Positions 58,469-64,000 of a stretch of DNA of 64,000 nucleotides are shown here, one piece after another. Position 1 is the first letter of the stretch; each line of letters begins with the position of its first letter. The DNA is from Streptobacillus notomytis (GTDB lineage: Bacteria; Fusobacteriota; Fusobacteriia; Fusobacteriales; Leptotrichiaceae), in contig LJRV01000101.1 of NCBI GenBank assembly GCA_001612575.1, positions 48,812 to 112,811 on the forward strand, in the 5' to 3' direction. Both the position numbers and the translations under genes were made by a program. A model generated the notes under the pieces. That model saw nothing but the letters and a program-made list of their open reading frames with translations, did no database searches and was not told where the DNA came from.

Positions 58469-59617
58469 TAGTTTTTCTAATATTTGTTTTTCTACTTCTA
58501 CTGCTCCTTCAACTTTTTTAGAAATAGCTTCTCTAACATTTTTTAAAGCTTCTTCTTTTTTATTTAAATTAGCATATATAACTGCAAGAACTAAATTACC
58601 TTCAGGGTTTTTATCTTCTGTTATAGTTTTTTTAGCATATTTTTCTGCTAATTCAAACATTTTATCTGATAAAAATAACTTAGCTAAAGTATCATTTAAA
58701 TACATATTTTGTTTTTCATCTAACATAGTTCTAAATTCTTTAATAGTACTTTCTACCAATTCTTTTTTATTTAAGATTTCTGCTAAAGAAATTAATTCAA
58801 AATATACACTCTTTTCTTTAGTAAGATTTTTCAATATCATTAATTTTTTTAACGCCTTATCATGTTGCTTAGTTTCTATAGCTAATAAGTAACTAAAGTT
58901 TTCTATATCAGCATCTAATTCTTTTGATAACTTACTTGCCATATCTGAATATTTTACTGAGTTTTTAATATCTTTTTGTTCAAATTTACTTATAGCTGTA
59001 TAATAATTTGCTAATGCTTTTAATTCATTATTTTTACTTGTAAAATATGGTTTAATAATTTTATCTGCATTTGAAAATTGTTTTTGAGCTAATAAGTCTT
59101 TAATTAAGTTAATATCAAAAGATGTTTTTACTTTTTCATCTTTAGATATATTTTTTACATATTCTTTATATAACTTATCGAATTTAACATTATCTTTTTT
59201 AACAGATAATTCTTTTAACATTTCAACTTGTAAAGATAAATCTTTTGGATCTGATGCTATTAATTCAGATAATAGTTTCATTTTTTTATCATAGTTTTCT
59301 TCAATAGAATAAAGTAAAGTCTTAGCCATTTTTATACCATCTGCACTAACTAACTTATCAGCTAAAATTTCATTTATGTATTTTCTAGCTTCTGCATTCT
59401 TATTTTGAATAATTTTTATTTTCGCCAAATCAAATTTAGAACTTATTGTGTAATGATCTGTTTTTGATTTTACAATTTCTAATAAATCTTTTTCTAATTG
59501 TTCAACATTTTTTGTTGTTTCATAATTTTTATAAGCTTTTTCAAAATCTTCTTTAGTCCCTGCAAAATTTATTGTAGCTATAAGTAAAGTTGCAAGTATT
59601 AATAATTTCTTTTTCAT
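58463..59617 (-). CDS. Secreted tetratricopeptide repeat protein
   Basis: A 384-residue protein with a signal peptide (1-19, 'LLILATLLIATINFAGT') and about nine helix-turn-helix repeats of roughly 34 residues, as in 'DKMFELAEKYAKKTITEDKNPEGNLVLAVIYANLNKKEEALKNV'. It is probably periplasmic and may scaffold envelope complexes; there is no enzyme motif. It has its own promoter. Confidence 0.85.
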   Translation of the reverse strand: MKKKLLILATLLIATINFAGTKEDFEKAYKNYETTKNVEQLEKDLLEIVKSKTDHYTISSKFDLAKIKIIQNKNAEARKYINEILADKLVSADGIKMAKTLLYSIEENYDKKMKLLSELIASDPKDLSLQVEMLKELSVKKDNVKFDKLYKEYVKNISKDEKVKTSFDINLIKDLLAQKQFSNADKIIKPYFTSKNNELKALANYYTAISKFEQKDIKNSVKYSDMASKLSKELDADIENFSYLLAIETKQHDKALKKLMILKNLTKEKSVYFELISLAEILNKKELVESTIKEFRTMLDEKQNMYLNDTLAKLFLSDKMFELAEKYAKKTITEDKNPEGNLVLAVIYANLNKKEEALKNVREAISKKVEGAVEVEKQILEKLK

Positions 59618-59649
59618 ATCATTTCTCCTCTATTTTTATTGACACTCTA

Positions 59650-59678
59650 ATTATACAACATTTAATGTGTATATGTAA
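59650..59678 (-). promoter_or_regulatory. Promoter of the TPR gene
   Basis: On the minus strand TTACAT (59,673-59,678), 17 bases, TATAAT (59,650-59,655). Confidence 0.75.
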
Positions 59679-59735
59679 ATACTTCTAATGTTTATCTAAG
59701 TTATAGATAATATTATTTAAAAAATATAGCATTAT

Positions 59736-59764
59736 TTGAATATTTTTTCTTTTAGTGATATAAT
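59736..59764 (+). promoter_or_regulatory. Promoter of the ttcA-like gene
   Basis: TTGAAT (59,736-59,741), 17 bases, TATAAT (59,759-59,764) with an extended TGA. Confidence 0.85.
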
Positions 59765-59791
59765 CTTGTATATTTATTTTAGGAGTTTGAA

Positions 59792-60637
59792 ATGATTAAT
59801 TTAAGTTGTAATGCAATTATTCCTGATGGTCCACTTAAAGCCGTAGAGGAAATAGAAGAAAGTATTAGAACAACATTTAGAAAAGAAATATATATAAAAT
59901 TTTTAGGAGCAATACTTGAATATGGTTTAATAGAAGATGGTGATAAAATAGCTATAGCTGTTTCTGGCGGTAAAGATTCTTTACTACTCGTTAAACTATT
60001 TCAAGAACTAAAAAAAGATAAAAGATTTAACTTTGAATTTAAAGCTATAAGCCTAAATCCAGGATTTAGAGAAGAAGATTTAGAACATTTTAAATTTAAT
60101 CTAAAGGAATTAAATATTAATTGTGATATAATAGATACAAATATATGGAAAGTTGCTAATGAAATGGCAAATGAATATCCATGTTTTTTATGTGCAAAAA
60201 TGAGAAGAGGTGTGCTTTATAAGAATATAGAAGATATGGGGTATAATAAATTAGCACTTGGTCATCATTTTGATGATGTTATTGAAACTACACTAATCAA
60301 TCTTTTTTATGGTGGTACTTTAAAAACTATGTTGCCTAAAATGCCTTCAACATCTGGTAATTTAACTTTAATAAGACCTATGGTAAATGTTTATGAAGAG
60401 GATATTATTAAGTTCACTAAAAAAAATGGTATTAGAGCTATGAACTGTGGTTGTGTTATTGAAGCAGGAAAAACATCGAGTAAAAGAAGAGAAATTAAAG
60501 AAATGCTAAAAACTTTAGAGGCTAATAATCCTGGTTTAAAACAAAAGGTATTTAAATCTATGGAAAATATAAATTTAGATTATGTATATGGTTATAAAAC
60601 AAAGAATGAAAAATTTAATATAAAAAATAATCAATAA
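59792..60637 (+). CDS. ttcA: TtcA-family tRNA thiolation enzyme
   Basis: A 281-residue PP-loop ATPase. The N-terminal helix region precedes 'IAVSGGKDSLLLVKLF' (PP-loop), and 'PCFLCAKMRRGVLYKN' holds the Cys pair that binds an iron-sulfur cluster. 'LALGHHFDDVIETTLINLFYGG' is the family signature. TtcA thiolates cytidine 32 of tRNA. The C-terminal Cys ('NCGCVIEAGK') supplies further ligands. The exact nucleoside target is inferred from the family. Confidence 0.9.
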   Translation: MINLSCNAIIPDGPLKAVEEIEESIRTTFRKEIYIKFLGAILEYGLIEDGDKIAIAVSGGKDSLLLVKLFQELKKDKRFNFEFKAISLNPGFREEDLEHFKFNLKELNINCDIIDTNIWKVANEMANEYPCFLCAKMRRGVLYKNIEDMGYNKLALGHHFDDVIETTLINLFYGGTLKTMLPKMPSTSGNLTLIRPMVNVYEEDIIKFTKKNGIRAMNCGCVIEAGKTSSKRREIKEMLKTLEANNPGLKQKVFKSMENINLDYVYGYKTKNEKFNIKNNQ

Positions 60638-60639
60638 AA

Positions 60640-60674
60640 AAGACAGTTTACTATACTAGTAGCTGTCTTTTTTA
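60640..60674. terminator. Bidirectional terminator after ttcA
   Basis: AAAAGACAG/CTGTCTTTT with a loop containing ACTATACTAGT, followed by T's on the plus strand and preceded by A's, so it can also end the minus-strand adhesin pseudogene. Confidence 0.8.
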
Positions 60675-63054
60675 TTTATCCTTCCATTTTATTATTATAT
60701 CAACTCTCCTATTTAAGGCTTTACCTTGTGCAGTTTTTTCATCACTAATAATTGCATTAAATCCTAGTTTTAAATTATATTTATCACTACCATCAGTATC
60801 TGTATATCCAAAATTACAGATATCTCTTTACCTACTAAATTAGAAAGTAAATTATCAATAATATTTTTACTTTGATTTTTAATTAATGCTTTTATAAGCT
60901 CCTCTAATTTTGCAATCTTATCTTCTAAATCCTTATTATTTTTTATAATCTTTTCATCAAGTTCTTTTATCTTAATATCATGCTCATATACTTTCTCATC
61001 TAGCATATTTATGTTTCCATTTCTTTGTAATGTTAACATATCTTTTTTTCTTGTCTCTAATTTGTCAAATTGATATCCAAATGCTACATATCCTTTTGTA
61101 TTTAATGATCCACTTGCTCTATATATTAAATTTGTTAAATCATTTGTTCCTGATAAACCTAAAGCTAAAGCATGATCTCCATTAAAGTATCCATATGAAC
61201 CTGATAAGTTATATCCTTTTTTATCTATCTGTGGTAAATTAGATATGGCTACTGCACTTACTACTCATGAATTTACAGCAATACCTTTGATATGTCTTCT
61301 TTTAATTTATCTAATATATCTATACTTACTTCATTTCCCTTTGCTGTTGTTCTTATATATTCTGAACCTCTAATTTTAAAGTTTAGGCCTCCTGTTTTAT
61401 TTAAAGTTTGTTTTTCTGTGCTTCCACTATCTCCAGTAAATGATATATTATTATTCTCTATTCTATCTAGTTGAGCCTTATTAACTTCATCTTTTTCATC
61501 AATTCCATCAGCTACATTAGTTATCTTATTACCTATATTGTTTAATCCACTTTTACTTATTTATACAGATTTTTCTCTTCCATTACTATCAAATTCAATT
61601 TTCTTCTTTACTTAATGAATATGTAAAGTCTTTTACACTTTTTTTAATGCTTAAATTATCTCCTAAATTAAATTTTAAGATATCATCTTTTTTTAATCTT
61701 TTCTTTACTTTCTCATGTTCCAGTTCCTTCTTTCCCTGCCTTCACATTAAATAAAAAAATATTTATTGAATTACTTAACTTATCTTCTAACTCTTTTAAT
61801 TGATCTTCTGTTTATCTTAACTGTATTTCCATCTAATAATATTTTTCCTCCTAAAGTTACTTTATCATTTAACTTAATTATGTCTATCCTTATCATCTAT
61901 TTTTGAAGTTAATACAAAATTACCTTTATTAGATTTATTTCCCTCTTCATCATTATTTACAGTTAATGTTGTTTTTTCTGCTTTTATAGCATCATGAATC
62001 GTATCTTTATTAGTATCTCTTATATTTGTAATGCTAACTTTTCCAGCATCATTTCCATTTGTAGTTACAGTTATAGTTCCTACTAAAATGTTTTTGGTTG
62101 AATTTACTAAGTTCCCTATGACATTATTAGTCGCAAATAACTGTGAGACGTTGATCGCATCTGTTGATGTGTTAGTTATTTGTCCTGCAGCTACATTTTT
62201 AAATTATCTTTCTTTACCCACAGAACCAATAAATACAACTGAAATAGGCTTATTTTCTGCAAATCCACTATATTTTAATACCCCTACTATTACTTCATTT
62301 AATGATTTTTGAGCTAATGTTGTACTTTCTGATCCAAGTGCCACTGATTTATCAACACTTGCATTTGCATTATTACCTAAAACCAGTAAAAATCTACTAG
62401 AAGATTTTGTATTTTCTCCTATTGCAATAAAAGATTTCCCACTTGCATTACTTGTTCTACCTATTGCTACAGTATTGTTGTATATACTCCTATCGCTGTT
62501 ACATATTATGCTGATGATTTTGCATTATCTCCTATTGCTCCTGCATTCTTACTTTCTGCCTTAACCTATTGTCCTAAAACTATATAATATTCATTAGTTT
62601 TAGTTAATTTTCCTATAGCTACCGAGTTTTCTCCTTTATTCACTGCACGTCTACCATCTGCAACAGAATCTTTTCCTATAGAATTTGATTCAATAACAAT
62701 AAATGTAGAACTAATTCCTAAAATATGATTCCAAACACCTAAAGTAACTGCTTGTTTATTTCCAATCATATTCTTATATTCTACAGCTAACATATCAAAA
62801 TTTTTTCCATTAACCTTAGACCTCTTATTTTGAACTCCTATTAATATTGAATTATAAACCCCGTCTTCAAAAATATTTGATAATTCTCTTATAGTACCAT
62901 CTGACTTAAAATCATCTCCCAGTATAAAATTATTATTTTGATTTCCATAATTATTTTAACAATTTATACTACAACTTATTTGTTTATAAATTGAATCAAA
63001 ATAAAAAATAATAGAAAAAAGTGCAAAAATAGAAATTAAATCATTTTTCTTCAT
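60672..63054 (-). pseudogene. YadA-like trimeric autotransporter adhesin, decayed
   Basis: The start is at 63,054 (MKKNDLISIFALFSIIF). Fragments in several frames show, in order: head repeats of the 'GENSVAIG' type (for example 62,566-62,793); a neck 'FKNVAAGQITNTSTDAINVSQL'; stalk pieces; the YadA anchor 'SAVAISNLPQ...LSGSYGYFNGDHALALGLSG...GYVAFGYQF'; and then a coiled coil (about 60,850-61,040). The end is an OmpA-like segment: 'GYTDTDGSDKYNLKLGFN' joined to 'SDEKTAQGKALNRRVDIII'. At least six frame breaks or stops interrupt it. The OmpA part seems to lack about 25 residues. It is a dead gene, or a badly sequenced one. Confidence 0.85.
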
Positions 63055-63293
63055 ATTTTTTGTATAATATATATAAAACTATATTATACTCCTATCCTTT
63101 AAAATAATTATATAAATATCTTGATAAAAATTTATTTATAAATATTATTTTGTCAACAAACAAAATTTAAAAATAGCTTTCAAAATACATTTATACTGAT
63201 AATGATAAGCAAAGTTAAAAAATTAAAATATATTCATAAATCTAATAAAATATCTAAGCCAAACTATTTTATATTTATTTTTTTTTAAATTTT

Positions 63294-63965
63294 CTAACGA
63301 AAAACAAAATCTAAACTTAGGGCTTGATAGGTTCCCATATCATTAATTTTAGAAGCATTATCTTTTTTAAATACTGCGTCTAAGCCATATTTTGCATCTA
63401 AGCTTAATTCATTTGTGTATATTCCATTTATGTTTGTATAGTTTAATAATATGTTTGCTAAGAATACATCATAGAAGTCTTTATTGTTATCTAATGAGCT
63501 TGGGTTTGTATGTAAGTGTACTTGGTTGTATAAATTTAGCTTTCCTTCTAGCTTATTGTTATCATTAAACTCATAGCCTACCTTATTTTCTGTCCATACA
63601 AATCCTTGATGTCTTAGATCTTTTGCTTTTTCTGTTGGTTTATGTTTTGTGTCAAATAGGTATCTTCCTTCTATTTTACTTTCTACATTTACTTCTTCTA
63701 TCTCTTTTTTTATTGATAGAGTTCCTCCTGTTAGTAGAGCATGTGTATATTCTTTACCATTATTACTTGTCTTAAAGTCTGCTCCTAACTTGTACTCTGC
63801 TAATGTCTCTAAGTCTAAGCCTTTTGACATTTTTACTTTTATCTTATTTGTTGTCTTAAAATCATTTTTTATTGTTGTAAGTTCTTGTCCAACCTTATGC
63901 TCCAATGTTACCTTGTTTGAATTATCTGAAAGTAATGATAATTTTTCTGATAAAACAGTGATAGA
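63294..63965 (-). pseudogene. Outer-membrane barrel protein fragment
   Basis: An open frame of about 220 codons without a convincing start, bounded upstream by a TAA at 63,966-63,968. The visible part consists of alternating strands such as 'EYKLGADFKTSNNGKEYTHALLTGGTLSIKK' and 'NKVGYEFNDNNKLEGKLNLYNQ', ending 'YQALSLDFVFR', an aromatic C-terminus of the outer-membrane barrel type. It is probably the 3' end of a larger surface-protein gene that continues past the right edge in another frame. The 63,055-63,293 gap upstream of the adhesin holds nothing else that I recognise. Confidence 0.6.
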
Positions 63966-64000
63966 TTAAAGTGCTAACTGGCGAGATACAAGTGCAACTG

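Overview
The window looks like a very AT-rich member of the Fusobacteriota, most likely Leptotrichiaceae (Streptobacillus or Sneathia type). The evidence is the strong A/T codon bias, the diderm surface proteins (a classical autotransporter, a YadA-type trimeric adhesin, OmpA-like remnants), the CCA-encoding tRNAs and a small fermentative gene set. The genus is inferred, not proven.

Bases 1 to about 28,300 are most of an integrative and conjugative element (ICE); its far end lies left of base 1. Read on the minus strand, it holds: a tyrosine integrase (27,097-28,119, plus strand) beside a nine-tRNA cluster; a Cro/CI-type regulator with palindromic operators; a divergent control operon (excisionase-like HTH, RepA_N replication protein, BRO antirepressor); a MOBQ relaxase (21,987-23,501); an RSF1010-like oriT (about 21,610-21,690); and a full Trb/VirB type IV secretion operon from 20,990 to 4,221 (TrbC, F, G, I, TraG, TrbB, a TrbD-like protein, TrbE, a TrbJ-like protein, TrbL). 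A second operon (from about 3,157 down past base 1) encodes a TrbL-like protein, a TraF-like peptidase, TraD, a calcium-repeat protein, an acidic protein and a DUF4116-type protein. VapD, an ArdC-like protein, a YadA-barrel protein and a nuclease-like protein are accessory genes.

The least explained material is RNA-level control of the ICE. Two 190-bp identical leaders (3,226-3,415 and 21,074-21,263), each with two tandem stem-loop modules ending in a Rho-independent terminator, precede the two transfer operons. In addition, two different structured leaders (about 12,650-12,835 and 13,000-13,170) lie in small modules bounded by a 29-31 bp palindrome, each ending in a near-identical terminator just upstream of a ribosome binding site. 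One such module carries a PBECR4-like gene. That protein and two other accessory proteins share a C-terminal tail that could be a secretion signal.

From 28,300 rightward the sequence is chromosomal: nine tRNAs; a plus-strand operon (PASTA protein, RsgA, Rpe, MarR-FeoA regulator, RqcH-type NFACT protein); NagB; an acetyltransferase; an orphan response regulator; MsrC; LplA; adenosine deaminase; and the pyruvate dehydrogenase operon, in which E2 has no lipoyl domain and E3 carries one. Then follow a frameshifted autotransporter, tRNA-Met, a small bacteriocin-like locus, a minus-strand group (aminopeptidase P, CPBP protease, SPFH/NfeD pair, polysaccharide deacetylase, Abi-family protein, nitroreductase, histidine acid phosphatase), NrdDG with NrdR boxes, superoxide dismutase, a TPR protein, a TtcA-like enzyme, a heavily decayed trimeric autotransporter adhesin and an outer-membrane protein fragment at the right edge.
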